From Megascapheus bottae (taxonomy: Eukaryota > Chordata > Mammalia > Rodentia > Geomyidae), in the NCBI GenBank assembly GCA_024803745.1, contig JANJXV010000020.1:17896777-17960776 (forward strand): a stretch of 64,000 nucleotides of DNA, given 5' to 3'. A model generated the notes under the pieces. The model ran no database searches. It had not been told where the DNA came from and worked only from the letters and a program-made list of their open reading frames with translations. This document shows, piece by piece, positions 55,271 to 64,000 of the stretch. Position 1 is the first letter of the stretch, and every line of letters starts with the position of its first letter. The position numbers were made by a program, and so were the translations under genes.

Positions 55271-55326
<56 letters not shown>

Positions 55327-55347
55327 GTGTGTGTGTGTGTGTGTGTG
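55271..55347. repeat. (GT)n microsatellite
   Basis: About 38 TG units with a TATG interruption near 55318-55324. Z-DNA-prone. The Thr/His ORFs on minus are its translation. Confidence 0.97.
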
Positions 55348-55349
55348 TT

Positions 55350-55583
55350 GTGTATTTGTACTAGAGATAGAATGAAGGATCTGGGTGCTTTCCCCCCTGG
55401 ATTTTTCACTCCAGACTGGCACTCAACCACTTAAGCCACAGCCTCATTTCTGGCTTTTAGCAGTTTAATTGGAGATAGAGGGTCTCACAGACTTTTATAC
55501 CCAAGGTGGCTTTGAACTGTGATACTCAGATGTCAGACACCTGGGCACCTAGGATTACAGAAGTGAGCCAGGGATATCCAATT
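55350..55583 (-). repeat. SINE-B
   Basis: A minus copy with modest divergence ('CACTCAACCACTTAAGCCAC', 'TTTAATTGGAGATAGAGG', 'CACCTAGGATTACAG'). The GT array abuts its A-tail end. Confidence 0.85.
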
Positions 55584-55604
55584 TCTTTATTTTCTAGTAC
55601 AGTA

Positions 55605-55621
55605 CCTGATAGTGGTAAATT
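55605..55621. repeat. Target-site duplication of the full-length L1 (low-coordinate copy)
   Basis: The 17-bp segment CCTGATAGTGGTAAATT matches 63086-63102 with one difference (T/C). Confidence 0.95.
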
Positions 55622-55622
55622 C

Positions 55623-55674
55623 TTTTTTTTTTTTTAGAGAATGAGTTTATTAGCCTTGTCGATTTCTTTTTTTT
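55623..55674 (-). other. L1 double poly(A) with 31-bp intervening segment
   Basis: On minus: A8 (55667-55674), then 31 bp (55636-55666) containing AATAAA (55646-55651), then A13 (55623-55635). Consistent with a short 3' transduction in which a downstream genomic polyadenylation signal was used. Confidence 0.65.
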
Positions 55675-55774
55675 CATATATGTTTTATTGCAATTAATAG
55701 AAGGGTTACATTACATTTCCCAGATAGAAGGTGCATTACTTCACATACATTGATAACCTTTCTCATATCTTGGT

Positions 55775-55804
55775 CCCCATTTCCCTACCCCCCAACCCCA
55801 TCCC
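55775..55804 (-). other. G-quadruplex-type run in L1 3' UTR
   Basis: On minus, successive runs of three to six Gs with short loops. The same feature is kept in the L1 copies at 18846-18875 and 51163-51181. Confidence 0.7.
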
Positions 55805-56082
55805 TCATCTTGCTTTTTCCCCTTCCCTATCCAATTTCAAATAACCAAATACAAATATGTCCAATATATCAGATAACGAAGTGAGATACCGTAACAATAT
55901 AAGATAACCAAGGGACAGCAAAAGAGATGAGAGAAAACATGGTACATTAAGGACAACAATCACTCACTATATGGCTTTTGTTTCTATATCCCGGAGATCC
56001 TTTCATTTAGCATCATACTATATGGCCTTATATATCTAGGTTTTGCTCTATTGCAAATCTCTGCTATGAGAGCACAATGTTT

Positions 56083-59000
56083 TTACTGATTATGACAAAT
56101 GAGGGAAACCATTGAGCCTATGTTCCTTTGAGTCTGGCTTACTTCACTTAATATGATTTTTTTCTAAGTCTTTCCATTTCCTAACAAATGGGGCAATGTC
56201 ATTCTTTCTGACAGCAGCATAGAATTCAATTGTGTACAAATACCACAACTTGTTGATCCACTCATCAACTGAGGGACATCTGGGTTGGTTCCATATCTTT
56301 GCTATGGTAAATAGTGCTGCAATGAACATCATTGTGCTAGTGGATTTAGTATGTCCTTGTTTCTGGACAATTGGGTAAATGCCAAGTAGTGGAATTGCTG
56401 GGTCATAGGGGAGCTCTATGTTTAGTCTTTTGAGGAACTGCCATATGCTTTCCACAGTGGTTGAAGGAGTTTGCACTCCCACCACCAGTGTAGTAGTGAT
56501 CCCCCTGGCCACATCCCCTCCAGCATCTGTTGTTATTAGATTTCTTGATCCTGTCCATTCTAACTGGAATGAGGTGGAATCTTACAGTTATTTTGACTTG
56601 TTTTGATTTGCATTTCTTTTATGACCAGAGGTGTTGAGCATTTCTTCAAGTATCTATAGGGCATTTTTATTTCTTCTTCAGAGAAGACTCTCTTTAAGTC
56701 TTTGGCCCATCTTTTAATGGGATGGTTGTTTCTTTGGAGATTAGTTTTGGAGTGATTCGATTTTTTGAGTTGTTGATATATTTTAGATATGAGGCCTTTG
56801 TCTGTTGTATGATTGGTGAAGATCTTCTCCCATTCTGTAGGCTTCCTAATTAATTTACTAGCTATTTTCTTTGCCATACAAAAGCTCTGCAGTTTAATGC
56901 AGTCCCACTTGTCCAGCCTTTCTCTGATTTGTTGTGATTCTTGGTCTTTATTAAGAAAGTTTCGACCTGTGCCAAGGAGGCCTAGTGTATCTCCTATTCC
57001 TTCTTGTAAAGTTTTTAGTGTGTTGGCTTTTACCTCGAGGTCTTTGATCCATTTGGAGTTAATTCTACTGCAAGGTGACAAAGAAGGATCCAACTTTAGT
57101 TTTCTGCCAGCACCATTTGTTGAAGAGGCTGTCTTTCTTCCATTCTAATTTTTGCCTCCTTTATCAAAGATTAGATGGCCATAGGTCTGTGGGTTAATAT
57201 CTGGGTCCTCAGTTCTATTCCATTGGTCTTCAGGCCTGTTTATGTGCCAGTACCAAGCTGTTTTGAGAATTATAGCTCTGTAATAGAGTCTAAAGTTTGG
57301 TATTGAAATTCCTCCTACGCTATTATTTCTGCTAAGAATTGTTTTTGCTATACAGGTCTTTTATTATTCCATATGAAATTTTGGAATGCCTGCTCTATTT
57401 CTTTAAAGAATGACATTGGGATATTGATGGGTATTGCACTGAATTTGTAGATAGCCCTTGGCAAGATTGTCATTTTCACGATGTTGATTCTTCCAATCCA
57501 GGAGCATGGGAGGTTTTTCCGTTTCCTCAGTTCTGCTTTAATTTCCTTTTCAGGGTTTTAAAGTTTCCATCAAAAAGCTCTTTTACATTCTTAGTTAAGT
57601 TAATTCCTAGGTACTTTATTTTCTTTGAGGCTATTGTAAAAGAGTTGCTTTCCTGATTGTTGCCTCATTCCTCTCACTGTTGGCATAGAGGAAGGCAGTT
57701 GATTTTTGAGGGTTAATTTTATAGCCTGCTACCCTTCCAAAGTTTTGAATCAGCTCAAGGAGCTTGGAAGTAGCATCTATAGGATTCTTTAAATACAGGA
57801 TCATGTAATCTGCAAAGAGGGAAAGTTTTACTTCCTCTTTCCCTATTTGGATCCCCTTTATGCTTGCTTCTTGCCTTATTGCACTGGCTAGGAATTCTGA
57901 TACTGTGTTAAAGAGGAGTGGAGAGAGTGGGCATCCTTGTCTCATTCCTGTTTTTAGAGGGAATGGCTTTAGCTTTTTGCCATTAATTATAATACTAGCT
58001 GTGGGTTTGTGATACACAGTCTTTATTTTTTTTAAATTTTTTTGCCAGTCCTGGGCTTGAGCTCAGGGCCTGAGCACTGTCCTTGGACTTTCTCAAGGCT
58101 AGAGCTCTACCACTTGAGCCTCAGCACCACTTCTGGCTTTTTTCTGTGTATGTGGTACCAAGGAATCGAATCCAGGTCTTCATGCATGCTAGGCAAGCAC
58201 GTTAACCACTAGGCCAAACTCCTGGCCCCTACACAGTCTTTATTATACTGAGGAATGTTCCATGGATTCCCAGTTTCTCCCGGGCTTTTAACATAAGGGG
58301 GTGTTGGATCTTGTCAAATGCCTTTTCCGCATCTATTGAGACAATCATGTGATTTTTGTCCTTGCTCCTGTTCATGAGTTGAACTATATTAATTGTTTTG
58401 CATATGTTGAACCAGCTTTGCCTCCCTGTGATGAATCCTGTTTGATCATAGTGTATAATTTTTTGATGAGTTGTTGTAGACGGTTTGCCAGTATTTTGTT
58501 GAGAAGCTTTGCATTGATGTTCATCAAAGAAATGGGTCAATAGTTCTCTTTCTTTGATGAATCTCTGTCTGGTTTGGGGATGAGGGTTATACTGGCTTCA
58601 TAGAATGAGTTTGGTAAGGAACCTTCACTTTCAATTTCGTTGAAGAGCTTGAGGAGTATTGGTGTGAGCTCTGCTTTGAAGACCTCATAGAATTCGGCTG
58701 TGAATCCATCTGGCCCTGGGATTTTCTTAGGTGGAAGGTCTCTTATTGCCATTTCTATTTCAGTGCTTGAAATAGGCCTGTTTAGTTGGGTTAGTTCTTC
58801 TTGGTTCAGTGTGGGTATGTTAATATTGGCTAGGAATTCATCCATTTCTTATAGATTCTCAAATTTGTTGGCGTAAAAGTTTGAGAAGTATTCCCTCATG
58901 ATGCTCTGGATCTTGGTAATTTCTGTCGTGATATTACCATTTTCGTTTGTGATTTTGTTTATTTTGTTATGCTCCCTTCTTTTTTTGGTAAGATTTTCTA

Positions 59001-60112
59001 AGAGTCTGTCAATTTTGTTAATTTTTTCCAAGAACCAACTCCTTGTTTCGTTGATTCTTTCTATAGTTTTTTTGGACTCCAATTCATTTAATTCTACTTT
59101 GATTTTAATAATTTGCTTCCTTCTACTGGGATTAGGGTTGGTTTGTTGCTTTTTCCAGGAGCTTAAGGTGACACATTAAATTGTTGGTTTGTGATTTTTC
59201 CAATTTGTTATTGTAGGCACTCAGAGGTATGAATTTTCCTCTAAGTACTGCCTTTGCCGTGTCCCAAGGGAGCTGGTATTTTTTTTGCTCCTTTTTGTTA
59301 AATTTCATAAACTGTTGGATTTCTGCTCTGATCTCTTCAATGACCCATTGGTGATTCAGTCTCCATGAGTTACAGGGTTTTCGTTGGTGGAGATGGGTGT
59401 TCAGTTCCAATTTGATGCCCTTGTGGTCTGAGAGAGTGCAGGGAATAATTTCAGTGTTTCTGAATCTGACCAGGTTTGTTTTATGCCCTAAAATGTGGTC
59501 TATTTTGGAAAATGTTCCATGTGCTGCTGGAAAAAACGTATATTGTGTTGTTGCTGAGTGGAATAATCTGCAGATATCTGTTAGATCTAGTTGGTCTATA
59601 TAGTTGTTCAGTTCTAAGTTTTCTCTGTTGAGGTTTTCCCTGGTTGATCTGTCCATAGGTGAGAGTGGTGTGTTAAAATCACCAATAATCAGTGTGTTTC
59701 GATCTATATATGGTTTCAGTGAAAGTAAAGTTTGCTTGATGAAGTTCGGAGCTCCAGGATTAGGTGTGTACATATTTAGGATGGTTATGTCCTCCTGGAG
59801 GAAAGATCCCTTTAGTAGTATATAGTAACCTTCTTTGTCTTTTCTCACTAATTTTAGTTCGAAGTCTATTTTATCTGGTATGAGGATGGCAACTCCAGCC
59901 TGTTTATAGGGGCCGTTAGCTTGATAAACTTTCTTCCAACCTGTCACTTTCAAAAAACGTTTGTTTTTTTGGGTAAGATGTGTCTCTTGAAGACAGCAGA
60001 ATGATGGATCTTGCTTTTTGATCCAACTAGATAGTCTATGTCATTTAATTGGAGACTTAAGTCCATTGATATTGAGAGTCAGGATTGAGAAATATTTATT
60101 AGTTCCTGACAT
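56083..60112 (-). pseudogene. L1 ORF2 (endonuclease/reverse transcriptase), broken
   Basis: Encodes, in intact relatives, the cytoplasmic RNP protein that nicks DNA and reverse-transcribes L1 RNA. Start ATG at 60112, stop at 56083-56085. Removing the SINE-A and its duplicated target leaves 3,813 nt (1,271 codons), close to the usual 1,275. The N-terminal APE-type endonuclease is recognisable with all key motifs: 'LNINGL', 'LQETHL', 'MYTPN', 'GDFNT', 'KIDHIL', 'SDHKG'. RT follows with '[12 protein letters not shown]', '[10 protein letters not shown]' and a catalytic box reading FADY in place of FADD (57805-57816). Lesions: in-frame stops at 60041-60043, 58846-58848 and 58537-58539; frameshifts near 59130, 58440 and 56150; and the SINE at 58028-58229. 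Not functional. Confidence 0.95.
58028..58229 (-). repeat. SINE-A inserted in L1 ORF2
   Basis: A young-looking minus dimer with perfect 15-bp target duplication TACACAGTCTTTATT at 58013-58027 and 58230-58244. Left B box reads GAATCGAATCC on plus. Splits the RT domain upstream of the catalytic box, so it post-dates the L1. Confidence 0.96.
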
Positions 60113-60160
60113 TTTTAAAAGATTTCTTTAGGGCCTGTATCTTAACAGTTCTTGTGGTAT

Positions 60161-61364
60161 TTAGATGGTATGAGTTTTAGATGCCATTTCTTTCTCTGTA
60201 TTACATTTGTGTTGGTTTTCTATGTGTAGAACATCTTTGAGATTTTTCTGTAATGTTGGTTTTGTTGCTCCATAATGTTGAAGTTTTTCCCTGGAATGGA
60301 ATGTTTTTATTGTTCCCTCAGTTATCAATGAGAACTTAGCTGGGTACAGTATTCTTGGTTGGCAGTATTCTTGGTTGGTAGTTATTTGACTTCAGGGCAT
60401 GACATACATGCTTCCAATCTCTTCTTGCTTGCATGGTCTCTGCTGAGAAATCTGGGGTTATTCTGATTGGTTTGCCTTTATAGGTGATTGTTCTCTTCTA
60501 CCTGGCTGCTTTTAGGATCCTTTCTTTGGTCTCTATTGATCCAGTTTAAATTATAATGTGGCGGTGGAATGCCCTTTTCTGGTCAGGTCTGTTTGGGGTT
60601 CTGAGAGCTTCTTGTATCTGGATGGGCCTGCCCTTCTGGATATTTGGGAAGTTCTCTGAGATGATTCCTTGAAATATATTTCCAATACCAATGACCTCTT
60701 TCTCCAGACCCTCCTAAATACCAATTAGCCTTAAATTAGACCTCCTAATTGTATCTTGGACCTCCTGAAGCATTTTGTCATATTTCCTAGATTTGAATTG
60801 ACTCATTTTCTGTTCTTTCTCTACAACAACTAAATTATCTTCAACCCCAGAAATTCTCTCTTCTGCAGTGTCTAACCTGCTATCAAAGCTTTCTTCTTTA
60901 TTCTTCAACCCCCTTGCTTCAAATTGCTGACTTTTGATGCCTTGCATCTCTTGTTTTAGATCATGTATGGATTTCTTTAACTTCTTGATTTCCATTTGAT
61001 TGGTTAGCTCAGCAGTTTTATTCTCTTTGGACATTTGTTGTAGTTCGATCACCTTTTTGTTTGTGGATTCTATGAATTCCTCTATTTTTCTTTGAAAAAG
61101 CTTTACTATGGTCTCCTTTATGGCTTCCCCTTTTTCACATATCACCTTGTTTATGGTTTCCTCTTGTTTAGCTATGGCTTCCTGTCTTATCTCTTTCTTT
61201 ATGTCTTCACACTTTTCATTAATGATGTTTATCAATTGCATTTGTACAGCACTTGGAAGACTCTCCTCTAGAATTTCCACTGACTACTCCATTGCCTGTT
61301 TATATTGAGTGGGAGATGCTATTCCTTGATTTGACATTTTTCTTGAGTTTCTTGTTCTGCCCAT
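60161..61364 (-). pseudogene. L1 ORF1 (RNA-binding chaperone), broken
   Basis: Encodes the trimeric RNA-binding protein that coats L1 RNA. ATG at 61364 ('MGRTRNSRK'), stop at 60161-60163. The N-terminal half is Lys/Glu/Gln-rich with heptad-like spacing (coiled coil, roughly codons 60-180), then the conserved 'RRSNLRLIGI' at the start of the RRM, and further on 'NYQPRIL' and 'HSREKLQHYG' of the C-terminal domain. Lesions: TAG at codon 27 (61284-61286), TAG right after 'LIGI' (60714-60716), and a perfect 16-bp tandem duplication (60347-60362, 60363-60378) that shifts the frame in 'NYQPRILYPAK'. Length 1,204 nt is one base over a multiple of three, which the 16-bp duplication explains. Intact length would be about 395 residues. 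Confidence 0.94.
60347..60378. repeat. 16-bp tandem duplication in L1 ORF1
   Basis: Two identical copies of CAGTATTCTTGGTTGG. Not a multiple of three, so a frameshift. Confidence 0.97.
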
Positions 61365-63085
61365 TTTAAAATGGAAGCAAGATTAACACTAATCAAGATT
61401 ATAATTTTTCAGATATAACCAACCTAGACCTTTTTAGTTGGCTGACAATAGATGTTCGCTCTTTTAGATTGGTAATATCACTCTCTCTTTCTTTTTGTGC
61501 ACTTACATACAAATCTAATGCAACCATAGATTACCGATTTATGACCAAAACAATAAGTCCCTCAATCCAATCTCTATTGTATTTAAGTCCCTCTGGACCT
61601 AGAGTATAATTGAACACCTAGATACACAGCATTGCTCACCAACCATCAAATGTAGATCCATGCATTATAAGAGTTGAGGGATGAACAGAGGACCAGAGAT
61701 AGAGAAATAATATGAAAGACAACAAGGGAGGTAGAAAAAGAATAATGCAGGAGTGTAAGATTATTATAGTAATGAAGAAAAGAAAAGATATTGTGTAAGG
61801 ATAACTGACCTAAGGTGATAGACATTTAGCATATTTGAGTAGAAAATTTAGAAGAACTTAGATAAAACTTATGAAAATAAGAAGAGTAATAAGAAGAATA
61901 TATAGAGAAAAGAGGGAGGTAGATATAGGAGATTTCAATGATACAAATTTTAAAAAGAAAAAAGAAACAAAAATAACAAAATTATACAAAACAAAACACA
62001 CCAAAAAAATGTGGGGGGAGATTCCTCACTTTTGTGAGTTCTTACCCAAGAGATACTAGGGTTGAGAATCAGGAGATTAAAAAGCAGGTGACTGTATCAA
62101 TATAGATATCATTTTTTTTCAGACTGTACCCAGAGCTGTAATGTGTTTCTAGAAACAACCACAGTGACAGAAGGAATGTGGGAAAAGAGAGGAGAAAAAA
62201 AGAAAAAAAAGAGGAAAAAAAGGGATGTATCATAACTTTAGAAAAAAAGGTGTAGGTAAAATGGTTAAGAGAAAGTAAGAACACCTAAAAATGCAAATGA
62301 AAGGGAGTAGAAGAACAACAACAAAAAAAGTTTTTTTGTTTTTTTGTTTTTTTGTTTTTTTTGTGGGGGCAGGATAGGAAACTTGTGTCTCCACTAAATT
62401 TAGGATCCAAACACTTCACAAAGTCTTTTTCTTTTGTGATTTGGCTTTGCGGTTTTTCAGATCAGATTGCTTGATTGTGAAGACAAAGTTGAAAGATCCC
62501 CAGGTGGCTTTGTTTACTAGGTCTGTGGCCTGCACAGGGGACGGACTTCAGCAGTGCTGCGGCTGGATTTCCGGCTAAGGTATGGCTGGGAAATCCTTTT
62601 CCCTTTAGAATGATGGCACTGTCAGCAACACCTCTCAGGCTCCAATTGCTTTGGCCTGTGTTCTTGCCAGGAGTCAAGATGGCGCTGCTTTCAGCTGGAG
62701 GGGGAGGGGCTCCCCTCCAATGCTGTTCCAGGAGCAGAAGTGGCAACTTCTCCTTGGAGGTACTCACAAATTGCTGGGTTCTCCGGTTCCGTGAAGCTGG
62801 CAGGTCCGTGCACGGCCGGGTGTTGGCTCTGGGCTCGCTCAGGCTCTGTGTGGCTCTGTCTGCAGCCGGGGAGTCTGTGCGGCTGTGAAGCACTGTCTGC
62901 TCCGTGGCTGGCGGGGCTCCAAGCTGTGTTCTCGCGCAGGTATTCTGCCTTTTTCCTCTCTGACTGAGGTCTCTGTGGCGCTAAAGCTTACTTAGGATCA
63001 ATTTTTGGTAAAGAACTGTCCCCTACGCTGCCAGAACTTGTATCTTGGCGGGAGCTCAGAGGAGCCGCCATCTTCCGCCAATCTC
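61365..63085 (-). promoter_or_regulatory. L1 5' UTR / promoter region
   Basis: About 1.72 kb upstream of ORF1. The distal part (62450-63085) is GC-rich with many CpGs, unusual for the window. The proximal part (61640-62400) is A/T-skewed with runs such as (TTTTTTG)n near 62330-62360. An 11-base YY1-type motif AAGATGGCGGC lies at 63064-63074 on minus (element positions +12 to +22). A second AAGATGGCG sits at 62676-62684 on plus. Contains a 143-codon sense ORF (62462-62893 minus) and antisense ORFs of 92 codons (62610-62888) and 75 codons (62740-62967), none shown to be translated. Confidence 0.85.
63064..63074 (-). promoter_or_regulatory. YY1-type motif at the L1 5' end
   Basis: AAGATGGCGGC on minus, starting 12 nt into the element. 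In human L1 a YY1 site at nearly the same place sets the transcription start, so conserved function is likely here. Confidence 0.75.
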
Positions 63086-63102
63086 CCTGATAGTGGCAAA
63101 TT
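63086..63102. repeat. Target-site duplication of the full-length L1 (high-coordinate copy)
   Basis: CCTGATAGTGGCAAATT, 16 of 17 identical to 55605-55621. Confidence 0.95.
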
Positions 63103-63108
63103 GTTAAT

Positions 63109-63120
63109 CATTACGTAATG
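63109..63120. promoter_or_regulatory. 12-bp palindrome with TTACGTAA core
   Basis: CATTACGTAATG is a perfect palindrome containing the PAR-bZIP/C/EBP-type core TTACGTAA, seven bases beyond the L1 target duplication. It belongs to pre-insertion host DNA. Confidence 0.4.
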
Positions 63121-63235
63121 GATATGACAATGTATTGTCATGAATTTAAAACACCATACATTCAAGTGAGGAAGAACGTATGATTAATGCTTGGTCTTTA
63201 GTGAGTTAATTTAGTAAGATGATAATGGATCTTTT

Positions 63236-63470
63236 CTGTTGTTGTTTTTGGCCATGGGACTTGAACTCTTGGCTTGGGTGCTATCCCTGAGCTCTTCAGC
63301 TTAAGGCTAGCAGTCTACTTCTTGAGCCACAGCACCATTTCTGCTTTTCTGGTGGTAACTGGAGATAATAGTCTCATGGACTTCTGTGCCTGGGCTTTGA
63401 ACCACTATCCTCAGATCTCTACCTCCTGAGTAGCTAGGATTGTAGGTGTGAGCTACCAGTGCCTGGCAGC
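63236..63470 (-). repeat. SINE-B
   Basis: A full minus copy: 'CTTCAGCTTAAGGCTAGCAG', linker 'GGTAACTGGAGATAATAG', B1-like 'CCTGAGTAGCTAGGATTGTA'. The 62-codon minus ORF here is SINE sequence. Confidence 0.9.
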
Positions 63471-63489
63471 TAATGGATCTTGTATGGAC

Positions 63490-63665
63490 CAGCATTTAAA
63501 AGTACAGACCCTGGGATCACATCACATGTAATCTACTTTAGCTGTGTGGCCTGCAATGTATAGCTCAATCTTTCTATTAGGACTCAAGTTTTTATGAGCA
63601 TTGGATGATTCTTGTAAAAGTAATTAACATACTTCTTGACACATTGTAAATGTTTAACATACCTT
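63490..63665 (+). repeat. MIR-like SINE
   Basis: The plus order 'ACAGACCCTGGGATCACA', 'TTTAGCTGTGTGGCC', 'ATGAGCATTGGATGATT', 'GACACATTGTAAATGTTTAA' follows the MIR consensus along nearly its whole length. Confidence 0.65.
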
Positions 63666-63914
63666 GGTGGTGTTTTTATTATTATGAAAATAGAAATTAT
63701 GAACTTAAAATTAATTTACTCCACATTGTTTAAAATGGGAGGAAAAGCCTCCAGGTTACAATTCTCAGTGATTTTTAATGAGAAATCTTAAGGGACTAGA
63801 TTATTGTCATAAATATTTTAAGACTTGACACATAGCCATTACTTTGCTGTAAGGATAAGGGAGATTCCACAAAATAGTAGTTGCATGTAATTACAATGAT
63901 GGTTTTCCTTCCTT

Positions 63915-63917
<3 letters not shown>
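63666..63917. other. Unassigned DNA
   Basis: Nothing recognised. Confidence 0.35.
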
Positions 63918-63966
<49 letters not shown>

Positions 63967-64000
63967 GCTCTCTCTCTCATGCTCTCTCTCTCCCTCTCAC
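63918..64000. repeat. (TC)n pyrimidine tract, cut by window edge
   Basis: (TC)n with two ATG-containing interruptions ('CTCATGCTC') near 63963 and 63979. Continues beyond the window. Confidence 0.95.

Larger units (their letters stand above)
55622..63085 (-). mobile_element. L1: Full-length LINE-1 element
   Basis: About 7.46 kb on minus, bounded by a 17-bp target duplication (55605-55621, 63086-63102). From 5' to 3': GC-rich promoter/5' UTR (63085-61365), ORF1 (61364-60161), a 48-bp inter-ORF spacer, ORF2 (60112-56083), 3' UTR with C-rich complement of a G-run (55775-55804), poly(A), a short extra segment and a second poly(A). A SINE-A lies in ORF2. L1 spreads by target-primed reverse transcription. 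This copy landed whole but has since been inactivated by several lesions. Relatively few changes versus its sibling at 17084-18996 suggest a lineage active in the recent past. Confidence 0.97.

Noticed and set aside
55176..55430. Thr/His-repeat ORFs on minus
   Set aside because: Translation of the (GT)n array and adjoining SINE-B.
56418..57148. Plus-strand ORFs across the L1
   Set aside because: Antisense shadows of ORF2; their frames are not expected to be used.
62450..63085. GC-rich block as a host-gene CpG island
   Set aside because: It ends exactly at the L1 target duplication and is the L1 promoter, not a host promoter.
1..64000. CRISPR arrays, bacterial operons, phage or plasmid features
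   Set aside because: All regular repeats are microsatellites or retroelements; sequence is clearly mammalian nuclear DNA.

Overview
This is nuclear DNA from a mammal, almost certainly a rodent. I find no exon chain, rRNA, true tRNA gene or bacterial-type gene. The DNA is AT-rich, poor in CpG, full of simple repeats, and contains LINE-1 (L1), MIR, MER5-type and MaLR-type relics together with two abundant short SINE families. SINE-A is a dimer. Its left monomer is tRNA/ID-like (A box TGGCCTAGTGG, B box GGTTCGATTCC) and its right monomer is a second tRNA-like unit. SINE-B has a 7SL/B1-like left monomer joined to nearly the same right monomer. The SINE-A layout resembles the IDL-Geo dimeric SINE described from pocket mice, kangaroo rats and pocket gophers (Geomyoidea). 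I therefore favour a heteromyid or geomyid rodent, but this rests on remembered family structure and not on a search.

Layout. 1-13 kb: AT-rich DNA with scattered SINEs, an ancient L1 carrying a triplicated L1-tail stub (3.5-4.36 kb), a candidate solo LTR (7.16-7.71 kb), a young SINE-A with a perfect 18-bp target duplication (9.3 kb) and two MaLR/ERVL-type LTR fragments. 13-24 kb: a 5'-truncated young L1 on + (17.08-19.0 kb) with an open ORF2 C-terminus, flanked by older L1 pieces and SINEs. 24-36.5 kb: single-copy stretches, a long GA/GACA array (27.4 kb), an ancient LTR, an ancient L1 invaded by a MER5-type DNA transposon and a B1-like SINE (29.2-29.9 kb), and another ancient L1 broken by a SINE-A with a 20-G tract, an unidentified block and an ID-like SINE (35.4-36.5 kb). 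36.5-55 kb: mostly unassigned DNA, several old SINEs, a MaLR-type LTR, a pair of unidentified direct repeats (40.6 and 41.95 kb), MIR and an L1 3' end interrupted by SINE-A (50.8-51.3 kb). 55.6-63.1 kb: a full-length minus-strand L1 (about 7.46 kb) with a 17-bp target duplication, a GC-rich promoter, ORF1, ORF2 and 3' UTR. 63.1-64 kb: SINE-B, MIR and a TC tract running off the window edge.

The only protein-coding sequence supported here is retrotransposon-derived. The full-length L1 is the centrepiece. It has a YY1-type motif at +12 to +22 as in human L1, an antisense ORF in the 5' UTR with the topology of primate ORF0, and a probable 3' transduction. Its coding capacity is destroyed by stops, frameshifts, a 16-bp duplication in ORF1, a SINE insertion in the reverse-transcriptase domain and loss of the second Asp of the catalytic FADD motif. 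Coordinates of old repeats are approximate (about +/-20 bp), and family names come from pattern recognition, not database searching. I did not find a convincing new multi-gene system. The most novel-looking points are the shared SINE right monomer, the L1-stub tandem array, the L1 5' UTR organisation and two unidentified repeat blocks.
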